Assembly: GCA_026770025.1 (NCBI GenBank)
Contig: JAMXDE010000051.1
Location: 1 to 64,000, forward strand
Length of the DNA stretch: 64,000 nucleotides
Origin: Craspedostauros australis
Lineage: Eukaryota; Bacillariophyta; Bacillariophyceae; Mastogloiales; Achnanthaceae
Direction of reading: 5' to 3'
Shown here: in pieces, positions 1 to 9,818 of the stretch
How the letters are laid out: each line of letters opens with the position of its first letter
Position numbering within the stretch: position 1 is the first letter of the stretch
Made by a program: the position numbers and the translations under genes
Notes under the pieces: model-generated
Database searches by the model: none
The model's input: only the letters and a program-made list of their open reading frames with translations
Told to the model about the DNA's origin: nothing

Positions 1-946
1 ACTGCTTCTATGGTTCCATAACAGCCATTTCAGCGATGGAGCGGGAAGGAAAAACCTGGAGTCAAGAGCGTCAACTGGCACCTGACGACAAGTTTCCAAA
101 AACATGATCGAAGCTCTCAACAATCAACATGCACTATGGTGTTGTTGGACTCAGGTGACTTGACATTCTATTTGGAGATCTAGTATTCTATAAGATAACA
201 CTTGAAAAAGTGCTTTATTGCAACATCGCGCTGATATTTTTTTGGACAAAGAGAGGTAGAAAGTTGTTGGGCGTGATTATAACGTGCAGGTCAGCCCACT
301 CGAAGAGGGGCTCAAAGTCAGTGCTGCGCCAACGCTGGTACATGTATGTACACGCGCTGTGGAGGTTCGGTGTGCTTTCCTCCGCACAGGAGGGACAGGT
401 GTTGTTGACTTCTGCTGCCTCGCTCAGCGCTTGAAGTTCGTTTTCGACGTGCAGCTGCCTTCACATTTGGGGGGGGGGGGGGGCGTATTGACAGAGAGAT
501 ATATTTCGCTGCGAACAGCTGACGTTCCACTTTGTGGCGATGGCACCTTGAGACTACCGAAGAACCTGACGAAGGACGGACCATGGGCAACCAAGTTGTT
601 CTCCACCACAAAGTTTAGACAACAATTTTATAATTTACCGCACTTCTCAATATTGGTCGAATGGGTCGCCTCAGTTCTATTCCACGAATCCATTTTCTGC
701 AAACTTGACATCACACTGCACCGTATTGCGCTGCCTGAACGGATTGTACAGCGTTTCTCCAGCATTACGGAAGGAACTGAGAAGAGCCGACTCCGAAGGA
801 GGACTTGCATAAACCGAGTACTACTATCTGTAGAAGAACGATACCCACATGCCTTTCAGGCATCACCACGAAGAGAAGGAATAGCGATTGGAGCCGAAGC
901 TGGAGCTGGATTAGGAAGGAATTTCCGCATCACAACGCTCCGAACG
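1..946. other. Upstream flank of the RING-finger gene
   Basis: No gene is supported here. The reading frame of the downstream RING gene is open back to about position 284 but contains no ATG before 947, so this is more likely 5' flank or 5' UTR than coding sequence. A run of 15 G residues lies at 469-483. Confidence 0.5.
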
Positions 947-2788
947 ATGGTGGCCAAGCCAGCCAAACCCTCGGAGCACGACAGCGATGTATGTCCCGTG
1001 TGTTTGCTTCCGCCATCTGAGACGGTGTCCTCCTCTGGTGATGTGATTCCTTTCTGCGTGGCACCCTGCCGGCACAGTTTGTGCAGACTGTGCGCGGAAA
1101 GGGTCCTCTACCACAAGGATCTTCAGCACCGCCACAAAAACAATTCGGAATCCAAGCTGTCGTTTGCCACGCAGGGAAAGTGCCCGACGTGCCGACACCC
1201 CATGAGCATGTTCGATCTGACGAATGCAACACCAGAATCAGCACCCGCGTTCGTCCCCGCGCCAGTGCCAGCAGATGCAACGGCAGCACCCACCAATCCC
1301 TCGTTTCCCAAGAACTACGACTTCCAGTCATGGCCGATCCGTGGATTCCGGTACGCACAGAGGAGGCACGATCGCTTGCTCGCGTTCGAGTCAGGACTCA
1401 TGGTTTCCGATGTCTGCTTCGATTTCTCCCATCACACACCTCAACTCAGATTCACCATGCAGCAATCATTGGCATCGGAATCGGAATCTGTGCTCAAGAT
1501 CCTGGAGTTCACGCGTGGGAAAGCCCATTTCCATTCAAAATCCTGCACCTTCCACGGCGAAATCACGGTGCATCCATGCAACCCAATCGGCCATCACAGG
1601 ATTGAATCGATCCTCGTGATGTTGCAATTCTCTCGGGATTTCAGATTCATTGCGGATGGATACATCGAAGAGACGCTCCAGGCAACATCGCCGCAGGAGT
1701 TCCCCATGGATGGGACGTGGAAAGTGACGTGGCCGGGGCATCAACCAGACACCTTCAGTGCATCCATCACGCTCTACGCGCACCACTTCTCGCTCTATGG
1801 CCTGCACTACGACGTCAAAGTCGGAGAAGACGGCGTCCCGTATTTCTCATGGCCAGCGGATGTCATCCCCGACGATGGAAATCAGCAAAATCCCTCAGTC
1901 GTCCAGACAGCAACCGGACCGATTGATCGTGCCGGGGTCGGGCAGGGAGCCAATATTGGAGACGTTGTCGAGTGGACGACGACGAACAGAGATTTCGGCC
2001 GGATTGTGTGGTGCCGCATGCAACGATCGGCTCAAGCCCAGACGCCCCGCCTGACATTCGTCACGCCGAGCCAGTCATTGGCGGCATTCGAACGCGTCGT
2101 TTCGACCGTCGAACCAAGTCGTCCCAAGTACCATTCCGCAGCGCCTTGGGGCAACACGTTCTGCCAGGGTCTCCGTGTGGGATTGGCATCGTACCACTTC
2201 GGCGCTGCGTCTGACGATCAGGATGCTGGCGGCCTCCCGCCTGTTCATATCTCGTACGAGCACCCCTTTACATCGCAATGGCCTTCATTGGACAATGGAT
2301 CACCCGTTCCGTCACAGGTCCCATTCCACAACACTTCGTGGGATCCAGCCGAGCGCGTCTTCCGTGGCGACATCTGTTGGCAGCAAGACTACGGTACGAC
2401 ATGGCAAAGCTGCCGCCGATGGTCATACGAAATGCAGTTCGACAAGGACTTCACATGCATTGTGTCCGGCCAAGTCAAGTCGCTCCTGGAGCACGCCACG
2501 GAAACCACGGACATGTCCTCCTTTGGCACCGACCTGGTGTACGTGAATGCTGCGATCGAAGAGCACTTTCGACAGCTGTGGGGTGCCATGAATAACGATG
2601 TGAGTAACGAGGATAACAACGACGATCCAGTCGACGGGGGGATGTCCCATCGATTTTCGCGGCTGTATCGGGGCCTGAGGAGTCAATGGGAGGCAGAGAA
2701 TGCATCCCACCAAACCATCATGATGCTTACCTCCGTCTGCATGAAGACCCTCATTGATGGGGGAGAGGATGTCATTGAGTTGCGCTGA
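947..2788 (+). CDS. RING-finger (C3HC4) protein, putative E3 ubiquitin ligase
   Basis: A 613-residue intronless protein. The N-terminus carries a C3HC4 RING: C16/C19, C41, H43, C46/C49 and C79/C82, with a long loop between the third and fourth metal pairs. RING fingers of this kind usually recruit E2 enzymes, so an E3 ubiquitin ligase is the likely role, but no substrate can be inferred. A Pro/Ala-rich linker follows at about residues 95-125. The remaining 480 residues hold Trp- and Phe-rich beta-type segments. Two stretches look alike: each has an 'F-H/R-G-E/D-I' strand followed by an aromatic-rich strand ending 'F-S/D-x-D-F-x-x-I'. This suggests an internal duplication of an uncharacterised domain. 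The start is the first ATG of the frame. The stop faces the stop of the GT61 gene on the other strand. Confidence 0.8.
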   Translation: MVAKPAKPSEHDSDVCPVCLLPPSETVSSSGDVIPFCVAPCRHSLCRLCAERVLYHKDLQHRHKNNSESKLSFATQGKCPTCRHPMSMFDLTNATPESAPAFVPAPVPADATAAPTNPSFPKNYDFQSWPIRGFRYAQRRHDRLLAFESGLMVSDVCFDFSHHTPQLRFTMQQSLASESESVLKILEFTRGKAHFHSKSCTFHGEITVHPCNPIGHHRIESILVMLQFSRDFRFIADGYIEETLQATSPQEFPMDGTWKVTWPGHQPDTFSASITLYAHHFSLYGLHYDVKVGEDGVPYFSWPADVIPDDGNQQNPSVVQTATGPIDRAGVGQGANIGDVVEWTTTNRDFGRIVWCRMQRSAQAQTPRLTFVTPSQSLAAFERVVSTVEPSRPKYHSAAPWGNTFCQGLRVGLASYHFGAASDDQDAGGLPPVHISYEHPFTSQWPSLDNGSPVPSQVPFHNTSWDPAERVFRGDICWQQDYGTTWQSCRRWSYEMQFDKDFTCIVSGQVKSLLEHATETTDMSSFGTDLVYVNAAIEEHFRQLWGAMNNDVSNEDNNDDPVDGGMSHRFSRLYRGLRSQWEAENASHQTIMMLTSVCMKTLIDGGEDVIELR

Positions 2789-3112
2789 GAAAGCGATTTC
2801 GCTGCTGCACGTACGTATTTGTATCCCCAGAGATTAGGAATTGTGGAACTGTTCTACTTTAATCTATAATGTAATACATATGTACTTCACTCCACTGTGC
2901 ATTATTCATGCATTACAAGGAAATGCCGCACGTACGATTCCAACAACATGCTCGTAGTATGAGCTCGCAGAGTACTTTGTGTACCGGAGTGTTGCAGTCA
3001 ACACGGCATATAAAGTGGACGCCATGCGGCGTCTGCATACGGTACGATGCATCGCAGTGCTCGTAAGCAGCCCTACTGGTATCCAGCCCGTTGCTGTTTG
3101 CGCACGCCAATG
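2789..3112. other. Convergent intergenic spacer
   Basis: A 324-bp spacer between the 3' ends of the RING gene and the first GT61 gene. It should contain both 3' UTRs and polyadenylation sites. The stretch around 2860-2890 is AT-rich. No gene is seen. Confidence 0.5.
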
Positions 3113-4489
3113 TCACGCATCGCCAATTTTGCAGCACTGTTTCCAATTCTCCATCTGGATCCGAGTAGCTTGCACGATCATCTCGACAGGGACACAGAGC
3201 AAAGAACGGCGGGCATTTGCGCGTCCGATCTTCGTGGCTCCAAGCTGCTTCGTTTCTTCGATCATGTCTTTGCCGAGGTAAACGTACGAATGGTTGACGT
3301 TCGCAACAGCCGCCAAGGTTCCGAAGCAATGCGGGATACCATACCCATGCGGTATCACTTCGATCACGGACCCGCACCGCTGCATGAATGGGATACCCGT
3401 GAGATGCGCGCCGTGGGGCGATAGCAGGATGTCTACGTTGTTCAACGCTTCCACCTGCTGCTCGAATGTGAACTCGTCGAAGAATACGATTGGTGGCCTG
3501 TACGGCAAGCGCAGTTCATGCTGCAGGATCTTGGATGTGGCGGGCGCATGAAGCAGACGTCGGCTCTTTCTACGATTGACGATGACGATGCGAGGTGTCG
3601 TGTTCTGAAGTGTTCTACGTGCTTCGTCAACATGCATCGTGCCGCAGCTTGCGTCCTGGTATTCCTCCTCCAGCCCAAGCGTCGTCAACACGCTGCGTCG
3701 GAGGTGTGCCATATCACCCATATGTGCCGCGAAAAAGCCTTTGTTGCGCGGTGTGTTAGCGATCAGCAACTTCTTGCGATCGGACGTGTAGCTCTGTCTG
3801 TAGTTCATTATCGTCTTTTGGATGACAGAGATATTGGTGTGCTCCAGGACTCGGATCATGCCAGCGCTAAAGGAGGAGCTATTCGAGAAGATCTGATAAT
3901 ACTGCGGGTGGACCAGCAGGACATGCTCCGCATCGGGAAAGTGCCGCCACAAAGACCAGCACGGGACGAGATGCTGCATCTGATGCGGGAAGTGATGGAT
4001 GAACAAGTATTCGGTGAAAGTGCACGCAACTGTTCGGATGCGCTGGTCGGAAGCTCCGCCATCTCTTGGTGGTGCCGCACCCAACGCTATCCCTTCATGA
4101 TCCCATGCCTTCTTGAGATTCCCGTACGCAGCCTTGAAGAGGGCGTCGACAGGGTACGTTCTCGGATAATGGCTCACATTGAACGCAGCAGGGATGTTTG
4201 GATCAAGGATATTGCAGTTGTGATTCGGTGGGTCGTGAAACTGCGCATCGGCTGGGTGCAGCATCATGAAGGGTGGAAAGGACGCGTTCTTGTGCTCATC
4301 CGAGGGTTGGTGCAATAGCGGCTGTTGGGCTGCATTGTTGGAGACTGAACCCATCGGCATGTCATTTTGCGGGTTGCGGAGAGCGATGGAACCGCCCGCG
4401 AGGATACGCGTGGACACCCTCAAGCCAATCAAGCTCAAAGTCAGCACCGTTGCGATCGCAAGCTTTTGGTGGCCGCTGAGGCTTCCCAT
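3113..4489 (-). CDS. GT61-family glycosyltransferase (DUF563 type), copy A
   Basis: A 458-residue protein. A short N-terminal cytoplasmic tail is followed by one hydrophobic segment (about residues 10-30), as in type II Golgi enzymes. The C-terminal half carries the GT61/DUF563 signature: 'VDILLSPHGAHLTGIPFM', then 'CGSVIEVIPHG', preceded by a basic 'NRRKSRR' strand and followed by 'YVYLGKD'. GT61 enzymes transfer xylose, arabinose or GlcNAc to glycans in the plant and animal secretory pathway; the donor here cannot be predicted. ATG 4489 (context GCC ATG G) was chosen because the frame upstream opens only with a TTG. A paralogue lies at 22275-23738. A GA-rich tract on the coding strand (4662-4698) falls in the likely 5' UTR. 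Confidence 0.85.
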   Translation of the reverse strand: MGSLSGHQKLAIATVLTLSLIGLRVSTRILAGGSIALRNPQNDMPMGSVSNNAAQQPLLHQPSDEHKNASFPPFMMLHPADAQFHDPPNHNCNILDPNIPAAFNVSHYPRTYPVDALFKAAYGNLKKAWDHEGIALGAAPPRDGGASDQRIRTVACTFTEYLFIHHFPHQMQHLVPCWSLWRHFPDAEHVLLVHPQYYQIFSNSSSFSAGMIRVLEHTNISVIQKTIMNYRQSYTSDRKKLLIANTPRNKGFFAAHMGDMAHLRRSVLTTLGLEEEYQDASCGTMHVDEARRTLQNTTPRIVIVNRRKSRRLLHAPATSKILQHELRLPYRPPIVFFDEFTFEQQVEALNNVDILLSPHGAHLTGIPFMQRCGSVIEVIPHGYGIPHCFGTLAAVANVNHSYVYLGKDMIEETKQLGATKIGRANARRSLLCVPVEMIVQATRIQMENWKQCCKIGDA

Positions 4490-5249
4490 GGCGGAGAATC
4501 GACAACGCAAAGCTCCCGTGCCGCTTCCAATCCATTCTCAAGAGCTGCGCCCTCTCCACCGCAGACGCATTTCTGTGATGGCGCCACACTTTGTGCTTGA
4601 TGTGCGTTGCGAGCAGCTTATAAATACGAGCCACACCAGCGATTCTGCCGTCTGGTCTCTATCTCTCTTGCTCTCGCTCTCCCTCTCCCTCCAGCGTGGG
4701 ATTAATGTCTCCGACGAAGTCCTGGCTGTTGTTGTTGCAGAAGATACGCGAGGTCCAATCGCGGAGGTAACATGGACACAACGAAGCAATGTCACTGGAT
4801 CGATCCGGGACTCGCACTCATGTCTTCGCGGGACCCCAATGTCAGTGTGACATTGTTTGATGGCGAGGTCTGAGTCGCGGGTGCATGGCGCAAGGTTACA
4901 CAGTTCAGAGCTACATACCTACGCGGCTGAAGTAGATGACCCGATGGACGTGACCGCAACCACACCGTCCATTGTATTATCGCATGTGCGAGTATGGCAG
5001 AGCATTGTAATCTCTAGAGAGAGAGAGAGAGAGAGAGTTGTAGAGTAGGATGCCCCTGTTCTTGTTGCGCGACCACTTGTTATAAATCAAGATAAATAGT
5101 AATCGAATTGATAGACATCTAAAGGCTACAGCAGAGTCTCTGGGTCCCTTGAAGATTGTACCCGCCGATGTTGCTATTGTTGTTGCTTTTGCTATTGCTA
5201 TTGCTGTTGGCACTGGTACAGGTGCAGGTACGTGCGGAATGATGCTCTC
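4490..5249. other. Intergenic region with two GA-rich tracts
   Basis: Promoter and 5' UTR side of the GT61 copy A gene and 3' side of the acyl-AMP ligase gene. It contains a CT-rich tract at 4662-4698 (GA-rich on the coding strand of GT61) and a perfect (AG)11 at 5016-5037. No gene is seen. Confidence 0.5.
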
Positions 5250-8200
5250 TCATGCTTCCTCATCTGATGATCCGTCATACATTGACAGCGGTTGCTTCGT
5301 GCCGGGCGGTTGGATGTCGCTGACCATCTTCCACGGGCTATGCTCCATCAATGCCGCATCCTGCGTCGCTGCTCCCTTCCTCATGAGTGCGAAGGACATT
5401 TGGTGCATCACACCATCCACGTAGCACTTACCCAGCGACAGCGTTGAGAACACACCGTAATGACCAGTGATGATACCCTCGTCCACCACAGCTCCATCAG
5501 CAAATGTCACCAGCGGAGCTTCGTAGATGCGAAAACCGAAGTACAGCATCTTTCCTTGGATAGTCGCCCCTCTGAATTGCAGCAGAGCGTTCATCATTGG
5601 TGTGCCCCAAAGAATGGATTCGAAGGACCATTCCTCGAAGAAGAAGCCGTAGGACATGTACGCCGAGTACAGCGAAACGGACCATGGCTCTCCACGTTGG
5701 ACGCCTCCGATAAGCGAGATAACCTCGATCACACGAAGGAGAACGAGCCAGACGATGGCCTGGACGACAATGGACACAACGACGATGACGGGGGCCGCGG
5801 CCAGTGGTGCTTCTGTTTTCATCATGATTGACATCAGCTCATATGACGGGATGAGGCTCGCCGCCACTATCACCACCATGATGGCATGCGCCAGCGTGTT
5901 GTTGACGGTCATGAGTGCCAATCTCCACGTGGGGAGAGGCACGTTGCTTGGATGGTGGTCCTCGTTGATCATATCACTCGTGACGTGCGTACTCGGCAAC
6001 ACCAACGATCTGTCGATGGTCACGCCAGGGCCGCATGTCAGCGCCATGCCAACGCTGCTATCCGTGACCTTGGTTCTCTTGTACTGACCGCCCTCCTCGA
6101 CATCGAAGTCGCAAAAGGAGATGAAGGATCGTCGGACCGTGATCAGATCCAGCTTCGATGGAGGGAAGGTAGTCACTCCCGCCCTCGATCTCATGTCGAT
6201 ATCCATGCCGTGTGCCATCAGGACGAGGTTCCACAGTTGCGAGTAGAATGTCAGGTCGAGGAGCAACATTGTTCCGACGAAGAAGTGGAAGTTGCATGCC
6301 CAGTCGGCGAACTTGGAGAACGTTCCTGTTCGTGCTGCACCCGGCCGTTTCTTGCCGATCAGCACCCACTTGAGGATGACGCTGGTGATCACGAAGAAGA
6401 TGGACGTCAGGCCAAAGAGCGCGATCCTGTAGATGATAGGGGAGTATCTCCATTCCGGAAGCTTATTCCCGACCAACTGATCGGCAGCCACGAAGCAACT
6501 GAAGGCGAAGTACAGCTCGATGGCGAGCCACATGACTTTCATCATTCCCAACACGGTCGATGAACCGGTGGATGTAGCGGATGTCATGTCCTCACTCGCT
6601 GTTTCGATTGCGGATTCTTCATCGCCATCTGGGAGGGCTGCCGAAGGAGCATCGACGAATGCTGGGTTGCCCTTGATTGTGGTGTTCGGGGGTGCCTGAG
6701 CGCCTTCCACCAGCACCGACACGCGCTGTACCTGGCAGCCGGAGCCGATGCTAGTTCCAGGGAGCAAGGCGCCATCGACTGTGGCGTCTGATCCAACCTG
6801 AATCTTGCGGAACTTCACGCTGGGACCTTGCTGCTCATTTCTCCATGGGCCGAACACACGGCATCGGATGTTCATGTTGATCGTGGCGTTTGCACCAATC
6901 TTCACCAAATCGAACTCTCGGATGGTCCCGTTCACGCTGGCTGACCTGTGGATGTTGGCACCCATCAGGTAGTAGAACATCATCATCAAAGGCGTGCCGG
7001 CGATGATGCAGCCAACGAAGCGTTCCCATACATGCACCAACCGATCGACGAACCACCATCTGATGAAGTAAATATTGGTCTGATTGGCGTATCCTTCTGC
7101 GTATCTGCCAATGACGATCCACTTCGAGAGGACGATCGCGGAGGTGAACGCAATGGCCCAGACTGGAACGATCAAAGGGAACAGCACCCACTCAAGACCG
7201 GGGAGGACGTTGGAGTCGGCGATGGCCTTTCCAACTTCATACGCTGGGATGATGGGGAGCGCGAAGATGACGAGCATGATGAACGCGCCGATGGCTTGGG
7301 TGATGGCGACGGCGGCTTGAGAGAGTGGCTTCTCGTTGGGGAAAGTCACAAGCCTCTTGAGGGTTGGGAGGTTGGTTGGTAGAGGCAGCCCCGTTGATGC
7401 CTCAAGGAAGGCTCTTAGATCCACAACTTTTGGAAACAGTTGGAAGACGTTTGAAGGGAGGACTTTGTTGTATCGTTGAGAGAGGGACTGGCGGAGCTCC
7501 AACTCCATCATGGAGGACAGTCCAACATCCTTCCATTCATCGTCGGGGTGGACGCCTGATCTCGTGACGTTCTCGATGATCTCATGGAAGTCCATGTCGT
7601 TGATGTTCCAGTCTTCCATCGCGGACTTCCTCAACGATAGGTGCGAGGATTGAGCTGCCGTGCCAACATCGTGCGCGCTGAAAAAGTGCGATGTCCCGGC
7701 CACATCTAGCACTATCTTCTGCGTTCCATCATGAAGGCGCTGGCGGTTGTGGCGTCTCTGGATCTTGCCGCTTGTTGTTTTGGAGATGGTCCGTTCCTCC
7801 ACAGCGACGACTGATGCCGGTGTCAACCCGATCTGGTCAACGACGGCCTTCTTGATCTGTTGGCAGATGCTTTCGACGTCATCTGTATCTGCTGAACGGA
7901 TCTCAAACACGATCTCCAACTGCCCATCGTTGTCGGTGTCGTCGGATGAAAAAGCAGCGATGCAGCCTGGACGGACAGCAGATGATGCATCTTCCACAGC
8001 TTGTTCGATGTCTTGCGGGTAGTAGTTGACACCATTGACGATTATGATGTCCTTCTTGCGGCCGCAGATGTAGAGATAATCGTCTTGGTAGAATCCGTAG
8101 TCACCTGTTCGCAAGTATACCTTGCTATCGGCATCTGCATCGGATGGTGTGGTCTCCTGCAGTCTGCCTTGGAATGTTTCGGCAGTGAGCTGTGGCTGAT

Positions 8201-9818
8201 TGTAGTATCCAGCGGCAACGGATGCTCCCGCGATCCAGATCTCTCCCGTGACGTTGTCAGAGACCTGCGAGCAGGTGTCCGGGTCCACAATGATGATGTC
8301 TACCAAACTGTGCAGATTGCTGCGTTGGGCGATGGCCACAAATGGGTGGAGATCTTCATCTGGTCGGACGGTCGACAGATGGAATCCAAAATTGAAGCTT
8401 GCTCCAACCACGTTCTCGGCCAGACCGTATCCAGCCATGAACCAGTCCTCGCACAACCCGTGCGGGCAGAAGGCCTTCGAGAATGATTCGTTCGTATCAA
8501 GCCGGATTGGCTCCGCGGCATTTTGCAGCTCGAATATACTTGAGAGATCAAGGTTGGGGATGGGATTGGACTTGCCATGTTTTGCTCGTGTCTTCGCCTC
8601 GTTGAACTTGCGGACGACCAGTCGAAACGCGAAGTCGGGGGCGGCGCTGAAATGGCACTTGTGCTGTGACATGAGATCGACCCAGAGCAATGGGTTGCGG
8701 ATGAAGGAAACCGGCGAAATCATGTGGACTCTCGAACTCGATGCCAGTGGCGCAATCACCATTTGGATGAGGCCCATGTCATGATACTGCGGCAGCCATG
8801 AAAATGTGGAGAACCGCTCCGGAAGTTGCTTGCCGCTTGTACCCTTGTCGAAGCAAGTGAGCCAACTGCTGTGCAGCAGCTCGATGTTGGCCCTCACTGC
8901 GTCATATGTCACCATCACACCCTTCGGGTTGCCGGTGCTTCCAGACGTGTACTGAAGGAAAGCCAGATCCGAGCCTTGGATGTTCGGCTCATCAAAGGAA
9001 GGTGGTGGCGACGACGAGCGGCCAGACAGGAGGCTGGACAGGAATCCTTTCTTTGCCTGCTTGGGGCCGGCCTTGCTCTTGCCGCTTCTCCTGTCGACCA
9101 AGAACGGATCATGATGGATGACGCGATCGGTCACTTGGTACTTCACCCCGCTTGGCCACATGGATCGGCTCTTGGATGCCGGATTTGCGCGATCGGCGAG
9201 ACGCAGCAGGTTGATGGTCGTCTGGGTGAGAATGACTGCCGGGGAGCAATCCTCGATCACCTTGTTCATCTTCGCGAGTGACTTGACGAGCGGTGGTCCT
9301 GGAGGATAGACCAACACAGCAGTCACGCCTGCGCGGAGGCATCCCAGAAAGATGGCGAAGAAGTGCAGTCCGAAGTCGTAGCAGAGCACGACGCGATCGC
9401 CTTTCTTGACGTCCCACTTGTTGCGGAGGAGATGGGCGCATTGTCCCGCTTCATCCCAGAGCTGCTGGAAGGTGTAGTTGTTGATTGCCTTTCCCTTGTC
9501 GTTGTACCAAGTGGAGAAGACGGTGTCGGACTTGAGTTCGACGATGAACTTGAGATGGTCGATGAAAGAGTTATCCTTGATGGACTGTTGGATGATTTCG
9601 TGCTCAGTGGCGTTGGTGTTAGCGGTAGGGCTGGCTGTGCGGTTAGCTGCGGCGTTGCTGGTGCCGGTCTCGATGTCATCGACAGCGGCGTCGTTGTTTT
9701 GGTGTTTGGAATGGTTGGCCTTTGCTGGTGGCGCACTCATGGGGATGGCGTTGCCGACAACGTCGATGGTGGCGGCGCTTCGGACGCCGGAGGAATGAGT
9801 TGAGGTAGTCACGTCCAT
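5250..9818 (-). CDS. Fatty acyl-AMP ligase / acyl carrier / Pls-PosA-type membrane tail fusion
   Basis: A 1522-residue intronless protein. Residues about 80-690 form an adenylate-forming enzyme of the fatty acyl-AMP ligase type, with P-loop 'YTSGSTGNPKG' at about 290-300, 'YGLAENVVG' near 464, 'YLRTGDYGF' near 568 and the C-terminal Lys motif 'TTSGKIQRR' near 685. An acyl carrier domain follows; 'DVGLSSMMEL' places the phosphopantetheine Ser at about 769. The last 700 residues alternate hydrophobic membrane blocks with hexapeptide-like left-handed beta-helix segments (about 955-1050, 1215-1285, 1410-1460). That layout resembles the terminal domain of Pls/PosA-type peptide synthetases. By family knowledge the ligase would adenylate a fatty acid and load the carrier. 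Transfer by the membrane part to an amine or alcohol is inference. The first ATG in frame is 9818. Confidence 0.8.
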   Translation of the reverse strand: MDVTTSTHSSGVRSAATIDVVGNAIPMSAPPAKANHSKHQNNDAAVDDIETGTSNAAANRTASPTANTNATEHEIIQQSIKDNSFIDHLKFIVELKSDTVFSTWYNDKGKAINNYTFQQLWDEAGQCAHLLRNKWDVKKGDRVVLCYDFGLHFFAIFLGCLRAGVTAVLVYPPGPPLVKSLAKMNKVIEDCSPAVILTQTTINLLRLADRANPASKSRSMWPSGVKYQVTDRVIHHDPFLVDRRSGKSKAGPKQAKKGFLSSLLSGRSSSPPPSFDEPNIQGSDLAFLQYTSGSTGNPKGVMVTYDAVRANIELLHSSWLTCFDKGTSGKQLPERFSTFSWLPQYHDMGLIQMVIAPLASSSRVHMISPVSFIRNPLLWVDLMSQHKCHFSAAPDFAFRLVVRKFNEAKTRAKHGKSNPIPNLDLSSIFELQNAAEPIRLDTNESFSKAFCPHGLCEDWFMAGYGLAENVVGASFNFGFHLSTVRPDEDLHPFVAIAQRSNLHSLVDIIIVDPDTCSQVSDNVTGEIWIAGASVAAGYYNQPQLTAETFQGRLQETTPSDADADSKVYLRTGDYGFYQDDYLYICGRKKDIIIVNGVNYYPQDIEQAVEDASSAVRPGCIAAFSSDDTDNDGQLEIVFEIRSADTDDVESICQQIKKAVVDQIGLTPASVVAVEERTISKTTSGKIQRRHNRQRLHDGTQKIVLDVAGTSHFFSAHDVGTAAQSSHLSLRKSAMEDWNINDMDFHEIIENVTRSGVHPDDEWKDVGLSSMMELELRQSLSQRYNKVLPSNVFQLFPKVVDLRAFLEASTGLPLPTNLPTLKRLVTFPNEKPLSQAAVAITQAIGAFIMLVIFALPIIPAYEVGKAIADSNVLPGLEWVLFPLIVPVWAIAFTSAIVLSKWIVIGRYAEGYANQTNIYFIRWWFVDRLVHVWERFVGCIIAGTPLMMMFYYLMGANIHRSASVNGTIREFDLVKIGANATINMNIRCRVFGPWRNEQQGPSVKFRKIQVGSDATVDGALLPGTSIGSGCQVQRVSVLVEGAQAPPNTTIKGNPAFVDAPSAALPDGDEESAIETASEDMTSATSTGSSTVLGMMKVMWLAIELYFAFSCFVAADQLVGNKLPEWRYSPIIYRIALFGLTSIFFVITSVILKWVLIGKKRPGAARTGTFSKFADWACNFHFFVGTMLLLDLTFYSQLWNLVLMAHGMDIDMRSRAGVTTFPPSKLDLITVRRSFISFCDFDVEEGGQYKRTKVTDSSVGMALTCGPGVTIDRSLVLPSTHVTSDMINEDHHPSNVPLPTWRLALMTVNNTLAHAIMVVIVAASLIPSYELMSIMMKTEAPLAAAPVIVVVSIVVQAIVWLVLLRVIEVISLIGGVQRGEPWSVSLYSAYMSYGFFFEEWSFESILWGTPMMNALLQFRGATIQGKMLYFGFRIYEAPLVTFADGAVVDEGIITGHYGVFSTLSLGKCYVDGVMHQMSFALMRKGAATQDAALMEHSPWKMVSDIQPPGTKQPLSMYDGSSDEEA

